A DNA stretch of 64,000 nt from Lysobacterales bacterium (GTDB taxonomy: Bacteria; Pseudomonadota; Gammaproteobacteria; Xanthomonadales; UBA2363): contig JAHCAT010000016.1 of the NCBI GenBank assembly GCA_019634735.1, positions 35,522-99,521 on the forward strand, given 5' to 3'. The stretch's first letter is position 1, and each line of letters begins with the position of its first letter. The notes under the pieces are model-generated. The model was not told the DNA's origin and did no database searches. It saw only the letters and a program-made list of their open reading frames with translations. Below are positions 28,672 through 40,716 of this stretch, one piece after another. The position numbers and the translations under genes were made by a program.

Positions 28672-28869
28672 CGTCGTTTCCGGATCTGCGGTCCCTGCGC
28701 AAAAATCCCAAGCCGACGCGGCCCGCAAGGCGGGTCGCGGTCGCGATTCCCGGCGCCCGTCGGTGCATGCAGCAGGCCAACCCGTCGCCAGCGCAAGACA
28801 GACCGGCAGGCGGAAGCGGTCGCTGGCCCTCCCGATGTGCTTACGCCCCGACTGCGACGCCGATGACGG

Positions 28870-30382
<1,513 letters not shown>

Positions 30383-30388
30383 GGCGGC

Positions 30389-30727
30389 TTACTCCTTGTC
30401 GCTGGACTTCTTCGAGCCGCCGGCGATGCCGGTGATCTCGATCTCGGTGTAGTGCTGGCGGTGGCCCATCTGCTTGCGATGGTGCTTGCGCCGGCGGAAC
30501 TTGACGATATGCACCTTGTCGGCGCGGCCATGGCCGATCACCTTGGCGGTGACCTTGCCGCCGTCGACCAGCGGCGCGCCAACGGTGATGGCATCGCCAT
30601 CGGCCAGCAGCATCACGTCGCCCAGCTCGATCTCGGCGCCCGGCTCGGCGTCCATCAGCTCGACGCGCAGGACGGCACCCTTCTCGGCGCGGTACTGCTT
30701 GCCGCCGGCGGAAAATACAGCGTACAT
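30389..30727 (-). CDS. rplU: 50S ribosomal protein L21
   Basis: 112 aa, slightly longer than the E. coli protein because of a charged Ser/Lys-rich tail. The N terminus [17 protein letters not shown] and the late [14 protein letters not shown] are diagnostic. ATG 30727 has AAGGA about 8 bases upstream. A promoter lies at 30767-30796. Confidence 0.98.
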   Translation of the reverse strand: MYAVFSAGGKQYRAEKGAVLRVELMDAEPGAEIELGDVMLLADGDAITVGAPLVDGGKVTAKVIGHGRADKVHIVKFRRRKHHRKQMGHRQHYTEIEITGIAGGSKKSSDKE

Positions 30728-30766
30728 GTCGGAAATCCTTGGGAAACAACCCGGTGAAGACCGGCG

Positions 30767-30796
30767 ATTGTAGGGGGGATCGGGCGGGTGGGTCAA
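30767..30796 (-). promoter_or_regulatory. Promoter of rplU-rpmA
   Basis: Minus strand: TTGACC (complement of 30791-30796), an 18-base C-rich spacer, TACAAT (complement of 30767-30772), about 40 bases upstream of the rplU start. Array B begins 15 bases further upstream. Confidence 0.75.
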
Positions 30797-30810
30797 CAGG
30801 GGGGTTACTC

Positions 30811-30880
30811 GGGACTCGGGACTCGGGACCGGGGACTCGGGACCGGGGACCGGGGACCGGGGACCGGGGACCAGGGAGCG
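30811..30880. repeat. Tandem 7-bp repeat array B, GGGACYS x 10
   Basis: Ten contiguous 7-mers: GGGACTC (two), GGGACCG, GGGACTC, GGGACCG (four), GGGACCA, GGGAGCG. Same unit and same orientation as array A. It lies between the rplU promoter and the uvrA upstream region. Confidence 0.95.
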
Positions 30881-30993
30881 GGGGCGGGGCGGAAGCGGAA
30901 GCGGGGGGCGAAGGGCGATGAACGGAGGCGGGACCTAAGGGGGCGCCTTTGCGGCGGTTGCCGGCCGACCGCACGGGGACTGAACGGACCACG

Positions 30994-31021
30994 GCGTCGC
31001 GACGCGTGGGACGGCTATAGT
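30994..31021 (+). promoter_or_regulatory. Palindrome and -10-like element upstream of uvrA
   Basis: Perfect 12-base palindrome GCGTCGCGACGC (30994-31005), followed at 31016-31021 by TATAGT, 33 bases before the uvrA ATG. The palindrome occupies the -35/spacer region, where a repressor could act. No recognised LexA box is seen. Confidence 0.35.
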
Positions 31022-31054
31022 GCCTGATTGCCTTTTGCCGGTCCCAGCGCACCC

Positions 31055-33919
<2,865 letters not shown>

Positions 33920-33947
33920 CATCCCTTCGAATCGGAACCGCCAGGCC

Positions 33948-34352
33948 ATGACGCCCGTCCTGCACCGCACCGAACTCGACGTCCGCTGGGGCGACCTCGA
34001 CGCCTTCGACCACGTCAACAACGCCACCTACCTGGACTACATCCAGGAGGCCCGCCTGCGCTGGCTGGTGTCCCTGCCCGAGGCCAGCTGGCGCGACGAC
34101 GACATCCATCCGGTGGTGGTCAACACCACCTGCAACTACCGCACCGCCATCGTCTGGCCGGCCCGGCTGGCGATCGAACTGTCCGTGCTCAAGGCCGGCG
34201 AGAGCAGCCTGACCCTGGGCCACCGCATGGTCGACGCCGGCCGCCCCGAGGTGCTCTACAGCGACGGCCATGTGGTGATGGTCTGGATTTCCCGCGCCAG
34301 CGGCCGTTCGGTGCCGCTGCCGGACGTGGTGCGGGCCGCCCTGCCCGGCTGA
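33948..34352 (+). CDS. YbgC/FadM-type acyl-CoA thioesterase
   Basis: Hot-dog fold thioesterase (134 aa). The 4HBT signature RWGDLDAFDHVNNATYLDYIQ (shown here in part) lies at residues 13-33, including the catalytic Asp region. It resembles YbgC/FadM more than the housekeeping TesB type. It starts 28 bases after uvrA and may be read from the same transcript. Substrate chain length unknown. It is followed by the hairpin-rich repeat element. Confidence 0.88.
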   Translation: MTPVLHRTELDVRWGDLDAFDHVNNATYLDYIQEARLRWLVSLPEASWRDDDIHPVVVNTTCNYRTAIVWPARLAIELSVLKAGESSLTLGHRMVDAGRPEVLYSDGHVVMVWISRASGRSVPLPDVVRAALPG

Positions 34353-34408
34353 CCGCCGCCAGCCGCGCCCCCACCGCGCGCCGCGCGCCCTCCTTGGCCC
34401 GGTGAGCG

Positions 34409-34571
34409 CGCCAGCAGGCTGTTGAAGAACAGCCTGCTGGCGGCGGCCATGAATGGCCGCCCGGCGAAGCACGTGCGCAAGCGTTTGATTCGACGGGAGC
34501 GCGTCCGGACCTGCGCCGGACGGGCGACTTGAAAAAAACGACCAGGACGGTCGTTTTTCATCAAGCTGCTG
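34409..34571. repeat. Structured repeat element, long copy (four hairpins)
   Basis: A 163-base non-coding element. Hairpin 1: 15-bp stem 34409-34423 / 34428-34442, loop GAAG. Hairpin 2: GGCGGCCAT / ATGGCCGCC, 34442-34461. Hairpin 3: CGTCCGG / CCGGACG, 34502-34522. Hairpin 4: AAAAACGACC / GGTCGTTTTT, 34534-34558. The two ends are imperfect inverted repeats (CAGCAGGCTGTTGAAGAAC versus, on the other strand, CAGCAGCTTGATGAAAAAC). The right half (about 70 bases) recurs inverted at 57588-57663. It sits between the thioesterase stop and the next gene, so it can also end transcription. Confidence 0.85.
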
Positions 34572-34612
34572 GGGCATCCTGTCCTCGCTGCCCCACGAAG
34601 AGGAGAGCCAGG

Positions 34613-35044
34613 ATGCACCGGACCGCCCTGTTGCTGGCCCTGATTGTCCCGGGCCTCCTGGCCGCTGCCGCCGCTCCCCCGCTCGAGACTACGGAACAGA
34701 CCCGGGCGCTCTGCGCCCGGTCCGCCGCGGCCTTTGCCGAGGGCGACAGCGATGCCGCATTCGCCGCCCTGGCACCCTACTGGCCCGTGTCCCGGGCCGA
34801 ACTGGATGCGCTGGCGGCGCAGACCACCGCCCAGCTGGCGGGGGTCGCCGCGCGGTTCGGCGCGCCCCTGGGCCACGAGCACATCCGCAGCACGGGCGTC
34901 GGGACCAGCCTTGTCGAACACACCCACCTGGTGAAGTTCGAGCGCCATGCGGTCCGACTGAGCTGCCGGTTCTACCGACCCGACGCGCACTGGCTGGTCA
35001 ACAGCGTGAGCTGGGACGACAAGATCAACGAGCTGTTCGAATGA
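34613..35044 (+). CDS. Secreted hypothetical protein
   Basis: 143-aa exported protein, not recognised. Signal peptide MHRTALLLALIVPGLLAAAA, then a helical Ala-rich region with a DUF3887-like look (residual Phe/Ala repeats around AFAALAPYWPVS) and a mixed C-terminal half ending WLVNSVSWDDKINELFE. Strong GAGGAG upstream of ATG 34613. The stop overlaps the next start by 4 bases, so it is coupled to the GNAT gene. Confidence 0.75.
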   Translation: MHRTALLLALIVPGLLAAAAAPPLETTEQTRALCARSAAAFAEGDSDAAFAALAPYWPVSRAELDALAAQTTAQLAGVAARFGAPLGHEHIRSTGVGTSLVEHTHLVKFERHAVRLSCRFYRPDAHWLVNSVSWDDKINELFE

Positions 35045-35505
35045 GCCGCGGCGATGTCGTGCTGAGGCCGGCGCGCCGCGACGAGGTCGCGGCCATCGTC
35101 GCCCTGCTCGCCGACGATCCGCTGGCGGCACGACGCGAGCGACTGGAGACGCCGCTGCCCGCCGCCTACCTGCAGGCCTTCGATGCCATCGAGGGCGACC
35201 AGGGCGAGGAACTCGTGGTGGCGGTGGCCGGCGAGGAGGTCGTGGGCGTGCTGCAGCTTTCCGTGCTGCCCTCGCTGACCCGGGTCGGGGGCTGGCGGGC
35301 GCAGGTCGAGGGCGTGCGCGTGGCCGCCACGCGCCGCGGCGACGGCATCGGCCGCCTCCTGCTGGACTGGGCGATCCAGCGCGCCCGGGCACGCGGCTGC
35401 GTGCTGCTCCAGCTGAGCACCGACCGGGACCGGCCCGACGCGCTGCGCTTCTACCAGTCCCTGGGGTTTGCCGCCTCGCACCATGGCCTGAAGCTGTCGC
35501 TGTAG
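35041..35505 (+). CDS. GNAT-family N-acetyltransferase
   Basis: 154 aa. The acetyl-CoA-binding motif A is VEGVRVAATRRGDGIGRLLL (about residues 83-102), and the C terminus has ALRFYQSLGF. Acceptor unknown. The start ATG overlaps the upstream stop (ATGA). Confidence 0.88.
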   Translation: MSRGDVVLRPARRDEVAAIVALLADDPLAARRERLETPLPAAYLQAFDAIEGDQGEELVVAVAGEEVVGVLQLSVLPSLTRVGGWRAQVEGVRVAATRRGDGIGRLLLDWAIQRARARGCVLLQLSTDRDRPDALRFYQSLGFAASHHGLKLSL

Positions 35506-35573
35506 GGGCGCCGGCCGGGCGCAGGCCCACCGCTGCGCCCTATGATGACCGTCCAACACCCGGGAGCCCGGCT

Positions 35574-36350
35574 ATGGACGCCAACGGCACCTCCGACGAG
35601 CGCCCTTTCGTCGCGCCCTGCCGGCGGCTCGACGCCACCGCGCCGCTGCGCTGGCTGCGCCTGGGCTGGGCCGACCTGCGCGCGGCGCCCGGGCCGACGG
35701 CGGTGTTCGGCATCGCCGTGCTGGCGATGAGCGTCGCCGTCTCGGCCCTGGCCTGGTGGCTGGGCCGGTTCGCCCTGCTCGCCACCGTCCTGTCGGGCTT
35801 CGTCTTCATCGCGCCCCTGCTCGGCGTCGGCCTGTACGCGGTCAGCCGTGCGCATGCCGAGGGCCAGCCGGCCCGGGTCGGCGACTCGCTGGCGCTGGCC
35901 CGGCGGGTGGTCGGCCAGGCCGCGGTATTCGCGCTGATGCAGCTGGTGATCGTGATGGTCTGGTCGCGCGCCGGCATGATGGTCAGCGCCTTCGTGCCGC
36001 TGGCACCCGGCAGCACCGCCGCCCTGGTCGAGTTCCTGCTGGTCGGCTCGGCGGTCGGCTCGGTGTTCGCGGCGCTCACCTTCGCGGCGGCAGCGTTCTC
36101 GCTGCCGATGATCGCCGACCGCGATGTCGACATGGTCACCGCCTGCCTGACCAGCGTCCACGCGGTGCTGCGCAACAAGCGGGCGATGGCGGTCTGGGCA
36201 GCGCTGATCGTGCTGCTTACGGCGATCGGTTTCGCGACCGCCTTCCTAGGCCTGGCGCTGATCCTGCCGTGGCTGGCCTATGCAAGCTGGCACGGCTACC
36301 GCGAGACCATCGACGCCAGCGAATGGCCCACCCTGCCCTGGCGGCCCTGA
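35574..36350 (+). CDS. DUF2189 membrane protein
   Basis: 258-aa inner-membrane protein with about six hydrophobic segments. The N-terminal WLRLGWADLRAAPG and the repeated Ala/Val-rich helices fit DUF2189, a family of unknown function. The C terminus YASWHGYRETIDASEWP is the conserved end. TATGAT at 35541-35546 could be its -10 element. A small membrane gene follows. Confidence 0.85.
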   Translation: MDANGTSDERPFVAPCRRLDATAPLRWLRLGWADLRAAPGPTAVFGIAVLAMSVAVSALAWWLGRFALLATVLSGFVFIAPLLGVGLYAVSRAHAEGQPARVGDSLALARRVVGQAAVFALMQLVIVMVWSRAGMMVSAFVPLAPGSTAALVEFLLVGSAVGSVFAALTFAAAAFSLPMIADRDVDMVTACLTSVHAVLRNKRAMAVWAALIVLLTAIGFATAFLGLALILPWLAYASWHGYRETIDASEWPTLPWRP

Positions 36351-36417
36351 GCCGCCTGCGCCACCTGCGGGCCGCCGCGGATATCCGGCACACCGACTGC
36401 AACCCCTGGAGAAGCCC

Positions 36418-36798
36418 ATGCGCCACCTGCCGATGATCGCCCTGCTGATTGCCGGAGCGATCCACCTCCTTCCCCTGTCCGGGGTGATGGGCGCCACCGC
36501 GCTGGAGCGCCTGTACGGCGTCGCCGTCGACAGTCCCGACCTGGCCGTGCTGCTGCGCCATCGCGCCGTACTGTTCGGCCTGTTGGGCGCCTTTCTCGTC
36601 GTCGCCGCATTCCGTCCCGCCTGGCGCCTGGCCGGCCTGCTCGCCGGCCTGGCCAGCGTGCTCGCCTTCCTGCTGCTGGCCTGGCTCGAGCCGGGCTGGG
36701 GCGAGGCCATCCGCCGGGTGGTGATCGCCGACCTGGTGGCGCTGGTCGCGCTGCTGGGCGGTTGCCTGGCGCTCGCCCTGCGCCCCCGCCCGAACTGA
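36418..36798 (+). CDS. Small four-helix membrane protein
   Basis: 126 aa with four hydrophobic segments (about 3-20, 39-60, 63-84, 95-118). Not assigned to a function. GGAGAAG lies 3-4 bases before ATG 36418. Similar proteins are sometimes mislabelled as enzymes; nothing in this sequence supports an enzymatic role. Confidence 0.75.
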   Translation: MRHLPMIALLIAGAIHLLPLSGVMGATALERLYGVAVDSPDLAVLLRHRAVLFGLLGAFLVVAAFRPAWRLAGLLAGLASVLAFLLLAWLEPGWGEAIRRVVIADLVALVALLGGCLALALRPRPN

Positions 36799-36894
36799 AG
36801 CTGAGGCGCGGCGCCCTGCCGCGCCCGATGACGCCAGCTTGGCGGCGCGGCCCCTGCCCCGGGGCCGGCGGCGCCCGTGGTCCGGGCGAGGAAC

Positions 36895-36926
36895 CTGATC
36901 GGGTCCCCGATCGATTCCCCGATCAG
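36895..36926. terminator. Hairpin between convergent genes
   Basis: CTGATCGGG (36895-36903) pairs with CCCGATCAG (36918-36926) around a loop that itself contains GATCG repeats. It overlaps the stop of the minus-strand monooxygenase-like gene, so it probably serves both directions. Confidence 0.45.
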
Positions 36927-37303
36927 TCTCCGCCAGGCGCGCTCGACACAGGGGCGGCCAGATGCCGGTAGTCGCGCTCGACCCGCGCCACCCGCACCGT
37001 GTAGTGCGCGTACCAGCGGCGGATGCCGGCGTCCTGGGCGGCGCGATGCGCGAGGTCGGCCTTCCAGGCGGCGATCGCCTCCGGGTCGGACCAGTACGAG
37101 ACGGTGATGCCCAGGCCGTCGGCGCCGCGGGCGCTTTCCATGCCCAGGAAGCCGGGGCGGGCGCTGGCCAGGGCCTGCATGCGGGCGGCCATCTCGTCGT
37201 AGCCGTCGACCTGGCCGGACAGGCGCGAGGTGAACACCACCTGCCAGTAGGGCGGCGGCGGGGTCGCCGCGAAACCGGGCGGCGCGTGTTCGCCCGCATG
37301 CAT
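36923..37303 (-). CDS. ABM-domain (antibiotic biosynthesis monooxygenase-like) protein
   Basis: 126 aa with a ferredoxin-like ABM fold: VVFTSRLSGQVDGYDEMAARM, then PGFLGMES and VSYWSDPEAIAAWKADLAHRAA, the usual order for this domain. Members include heme-degrading and quinone-forming monooxygenases as well as proteins of unknown activity; no specific reaction can be assigned. It starts at the stop of the PCu(A)C gene (TGATG overlap), hence co-translated. Confidence 0.85.
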   Translation of the reverse strand: MHAGEHAPPGFAATPPPPYWQVVFTSRLSGQVDGYDEMAARMQALASARPGFLGMESARGADGLGITVSYWSDPEAIAAWKADLAHRAAQDAGIRRWYAHYTVRVARVERDYRHLAAPVSSAPGGD

Positions 37304-37731
37304 CAGCGTTGCTCCAGGACGACGCTGGCGAGCGGTCCGTCGACGCCGTCCAGTTCCACGGTCACGGTGTCGCCCGCGGCCAGCGGCTGCTGGGCGCGGA
37401 ACAGCATCAGGTGCAGGCCGCCGGGCCGGAGTTCGACCCGGCCACCGGCCGGCACCACCAGCTCGGGCAGTCGACGCATGCGCATGGCACCGCCCTCGCC
37501 CTCGACCATGGTGTGGATCTCGATGGCGCCGAACGCTTGGCTGCGTGCGCCGGTGACCACCAGGTCGGCGACGCCTGTGTTCTCAAGCACCAGGTAGCCG
37601 GCGCGGACGCGGGCCACGGGCGGGGCCTCGCGTATCCAGCCGTCGTGGCCCTTCAGCTCGCCGGCGAAGGCCGGCGCGACGGGCACAGAAAGCGCGAACA
37701 GGAGGGCCAGAACGGGAAGCAGGCGCGGCAT
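37303..37731 (-). CDS. PCu(A)C periplasmic copper chaperone
   Basis: 142 aa with signal peptide MPRLLPVLALLFALSVPVAPAFA. The copper motif H-x(n)-M-x(n)-H-x-M is intact: His73 and Met75 (IHTM), Met83/Met85 (AMRM), His107 and Met109 (LHLM). Family members deliver Cu(I) to the CuA site of cytochrome oxidase together with Sco; no sco gene is in the window. It is coupled to the ABM gene. Confidence 0.92.
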   Translation of the reverse strand: MPRLLPVLALLFALSVPVAPAFAGELKGHDGWIREAPPVARVRAGYLVLENTGVADLVVTGARSQAFGAIEIHTMVEGEGGAMRMRRLPELVVPAGGRVELRPGGLHLMLFRAQQPLAAGDTVTVELDGVDGPLASVVLEQR

Positions 37732-37847
37732 GGCGTGGGGTCCGGGCAGGTCGGGAAACAGAGCATAGCGGCCGCCGCGCCAACGCAATCGCAACGGCTG
37801 GCGCTGCCGCGGCGGTATCCTTGGCGGCCGTGCCCAGGAGTCGCCGC

Positions 37848-38615
37848 ATGAGCCTTGCCATCACCGATCACGATCCCGGCATCCGGGTCCTGCACCTGGA
37901 CCGGCCGCCGGTCAACGCCCTTTCGCCGACCCTGGTGGCGGCGCTGCGCGATGCCCTGGACGCCGCCATGGCCGACCCGGCGGTCCATGCCGTGGTGCTG
38001 TCCGGCGGGCCGAAGGTGTTCAGTGCCGGCCTCGACGTGCCGACGCTGATGACCCTGGACGCCGCAGCGATGGCGGAGTTCTGGCGCGACTTCCTGGGCG
38101 TCGCGGCACGCCTGGCGCGCGCCGACAAGCCGGTGGCCGCCGCGATCGACGGCCACAGCCCCGCGGGTGGCGCCGTGCTCGCGCTGTACTGCGACGTCAG
38201 GATCATGGCCGAGGGGCCGTTCCAGATCGGCCTCAACGAGGTCCAGGTCGGCCTGGCCGTGCCCGGCAGCATCATCGCCGCGCTGCAGCGCCAGGTTGGG
38301 CCCCGTCACGCCGAGCAGCTGCTGGTGGCCGGCGCCATGGTCGATTCCCGGCGGGCGCTGGAAATCGGCTTCGTCGACGCCCTGTGCCCGCCCGGCCAGG
38401 CCCAGGCGCAGGCACTGGACTGGTGCCGGCAGCGCCTCGCCCTGCCCCGCCAGGCGATGCTGGCCACGCGCCGTGCCGCACGGGCCGACCTGGCCGGCAT
38501 CTTCGCCAGTGCCGAGGCGCTGGACATCCATGCCATGAACGAGGCCTGGTTCAGCCCGGAGACCCGCGCGACCATGACCGCCCTGGTCGAGCGCCTGCGC
38601 GCCGGTCGCGGCTGA
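37848..38615 (+). CDS. Crotonase-family protein, probable enoyl-CoA isomerase
   Basis: 255 aa. The crotonase fold is clear: oxyanion region FSAGLDV and the segment PAGGAVLALYCDVRIMAEG. The first catalytic Glu of enoyl-CoA hydratases is replaced (GGAVLAL where GGGFEL is usual), while the second is kept in IGLNEVQVGL. This layout matches mitochondrial-type delta3,delta2-enoyl-CoA isomerase (ECI1) rather than a hydratase. The role would be in oxidation of unsaturated fatty acids. Sua5 and pyrC follow on the same strand. Confidence 0.85.
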   Translation: MSLAITDHDPGIRVLHLDRPPVNALSPTLVAALRDALDAAMADPAVHAVVLSGGPKVFSAGLDVPTLMTLDAAAMAEFWRDFLGVAARLARADKPVAAAIDGHSPAGGAVLALYCDVRIMAEGPFQIGLNEVQVGLAVPGSIIAALQRQVGPRHAEQLLVAGAMVDSRRALEIGFVDALCPPGQAQAQALDWCRQRLALPRQAMLATRRAARADLAGIFASAEALDIHAMNEAWFSPETRATMTALVERLRAGRG

Positions 38616-38637
38616 CCGGCGGGCGGCCTGTCCGGCC

Positions 38638-39591
38638 ATGGCACGCAGCGTCGACCTGGACGCCGCCGAGCGCCTGCTGCGCGCCGGCGAGGTCGTCGCC
38701 ATCCCCACCGAGACCGTGTACGGACTGGCGGCCGATGCCCGCAACGCCGGGGCCCTGGCGCGGGTATTCGCGCTCAAGCGCCGCCCGCTGGGCAATCCCC
38801 TGATCGTCCACCTTCCGGACGCGACCGTTGCGCCGGACTGGGCGCACGGCACCGGGGATCCGGCGGTGGCCGCCCTGCTCGCGCGCTTCTGGCCCGGGCC
38901 GCTGACCGTGGTGCTGCCGGCCCGCCCGACCGTGCTGCCGCTGGTCACCGCCGGCAGCGGCCAGGTGGCGCTGCGGGTGCCGGCGCATCCGCTGGCGCGG
39001 ACCCTGCTGGCGCGCCTGGACGGCGCGCTGTGCGCGCCCAGCGCCAACCGCAGCGGCTACGTCAGCCCGACGTCCGCGGCGCACGTGCTGGCCGACTACC
39101 CGGACCACGACCTCGCGGTGCTCGACGGCGGCGACTGCCCCGGCGGCATCGAATCCACCATCGTCCGGCCGGTCGGCGACACCCTGCAGATACTGCGGCC
39201 GGGCGCCATCGACCTGGCGACGCTGCGCAACCATTGGCCAGGGTCCGTACAGGCCACCGACCCCGGGGCACTGCCGGTACCCGGCAGCAGTCCGCGCCAC
39301 TACGCGCCGCGCACGCCGGTGCTGTTGATCGAACGCGACCGGCTGGTCGAAGCCGGCCCTTCTGATGCCGTGTTGGCGATCTCCCCTGCCCCGACCGGAC
39401 TGCACGCCGCCGAACTGCGCACGCTGCCCGACGACCCGGCAGGGTATGCCCGGGCGCTCTATGCCACCCTGCGCGCGCTGGACCGCGGCGGCCATGGCCG
39501 CCTGCTGGTGCAGCGCCCGCCCGATGCCGATGCCTGGCTGGCGATCGCCAACCGCCTCGCGCGCGCCGCCCACCCGGAGTCCGCCCGATGA
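38638..39591 (+). CDS. Sua5/YwlC-type L-threonylcarbamoyladenylate synthase
   Basis: 317 aa. The N-terminal YrdC domain shows VVAIPTETVYGLAADA, KRRPLGNPLIVHL and PSANRSGYVSPTSA. The C-terminal Sua5 extension begins after PGSSPRHYAPRTP. It makes the threonylcarbamoyl-AMP used for the t6A37 modification of ANN-decoding tRNAs. The long Sua5 form is present, not the short TsaC form. The stop overlaps the pyrC start by 4 bases. Confidence 0.93.
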   Translation: MARSVDLDAAERLLRAGEVVAIPTETVYGLAADARNAGALARVFALKRRPLGNPLIVHLPDATVAPDWAHGTGDPAVAALLARFWPGPLTVVLPARPTVLPLVTAGSGQVALRVPAHPLARTLLARLDGALCAPSANRSGYVSPTSAAHVLADYPDHDLAVLDGGDCPGGIESTIVRPVGDTLQILRPGAIDLATLRNHWPGSVQATDPGALPVPGSSPRHYAPRTPVLLIERDRLVEAGPSDAVLAISPAPTGLHAAELRTLPDDPAGYARALYATLRALDRGGHGRLLVQRPPDADAWLAIANRLARAAHPESAR

Positions 39592-40649
39592 CCGACCGCC
39601 TGATCCTGACCCGCCCCGACGACTGGCACCTGCACCTGCGCGACGGCGACCTGCTGGCCGCCACCGTGGCGCCGACCGCCGCCGTGTTCGGGCGCGCCAT
39701 CGTCATGCCCAACCTGCTGCCGCCGGTGACCACCACCGCGCAGGCGCAGGCCTACCGCGCGCGCATCCTGGCGGCGGCGCCGGCCGGCAGCGGCTTCGAA
39801 CCGCTGATGACCCTGTACCTGACCGAGGCCACGACCGCCGCCGAAATCGCCACGGCGCGCGCCTCCGGCATCGTTCATGGCGCCAAGCTCTATCCGGCCG
39901 GCGCCACCACCAACTCGCAGTCGGGCGTCGCCGACGTGCGCCGCATCTGGCCCCTGCTGGCGGCCATGCAGGAGGCCGACCTGCCGCTGCTGGTGCATGG
40001 CGAGGTCACCGATGCGCAGGTCGACGTGTTCGACCGCGAGGCGGTGTTCATCGAGCGCCACCTGGCGCCGATCGTCGAGGCCTTCCCGGCGCTGCGCGTG
40101 GTGTTCGAGCATGTCACCACCGCCGACGCCGTCGCCTTCGTCCAGCAGGCGCGGCCGGGCGTGGCGGCGACGGTCACGCCGCAGCACCTGCTGATGAACC
40201 GCAACGACCTGTTCGCCGGCGGCCTGCGCCCGCACCACTGGTGCCTGCCGGTGCTCAAGCGGCGCCGCCACCAGGAGGCGCTGCGCACCGCGGTGGCCAG
40301 CGGCGATCCACGCTTCTTCCTGGGCAGCGACTCGGCGCCGCACGCGCGCCGCGACAAGGAGTCGGCCTGCGGCTGCGCCGGCTGCTACTCGGCGCCGGCG
40401 GCGCTGCCGCTGTACGCCCAGGTTTTCGAGGAACTGGGCTGCCTGGATCGCCTGGAAGCCTTCGCCAGCCACCACGGCGCCGACTTCTACGGCCTGCCGC
40501 GGAACACCGGGCGAATCGTGCTGGAGCGTTCCGGATGGACGGTGCCGGATGAACTGCCGTTCGGCGCCGGCGGCATCGTGCCGTACTGGGCGGGACGGCC
40601 GCTGCAGTGGCGCGTTGCCGATACGGCCGCGTTGGCATCCGCCGACTGA
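39588..40649 (+). CDS. pyrC: Dihydroorotase
   Basis: Third step of pyrimidine synthesis (353 aa, class II E. coli type). Metal ligands: HLHLRDG (His14, His16), the carbamylated Lys in HGAKLYPAGATTNS (Lys100), a His in LLVHGEV and one in FEHVTT, and the catalytic Asp in LGSDSAPHARRDKE. All active-site residues are present, so this is the functional enzyme. It overlaps the Sua5 gene (ATGA) and is not linked to pyrB. Confidence 0.96.
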   Translation: MTDRLILTRPDDWHLHLRDGDLLAATVAPTAAVFGRAIVMPNLLPPVTTTAQAQAYRARILAAAPAGSGFEPLMTLYLTEATTAAEIATARASGIVHGAKLYPAGATTNSQSGVADVRRIWPLLAAMQEADLPLLVHGEVTDAQVDVFDREAVFIERHLAPIVEAFPALRVVFEHVTTADAVAFVQQARPGVAATVTPQHLLMNRNDLFAGGLRPHHWCLPVLKRRRHQEALRTAVASGDPRFFLGSDSAPHARRDKESACGCAGCYSAPAALPLYAQVFEELGCLDRLEAFASHHGADFYGLPRNTGRIVLERSGWTVPDELPFGAGGIVPYWAGRPLQWRVADTAALASAD

Positions 40650-40716
40650 TCCGCAACGCCATCAGGACGGCTCGACGTCCGGGAGGGCGGCGCCCCCGGT
40701 GGCAGACGGAAGCGCC

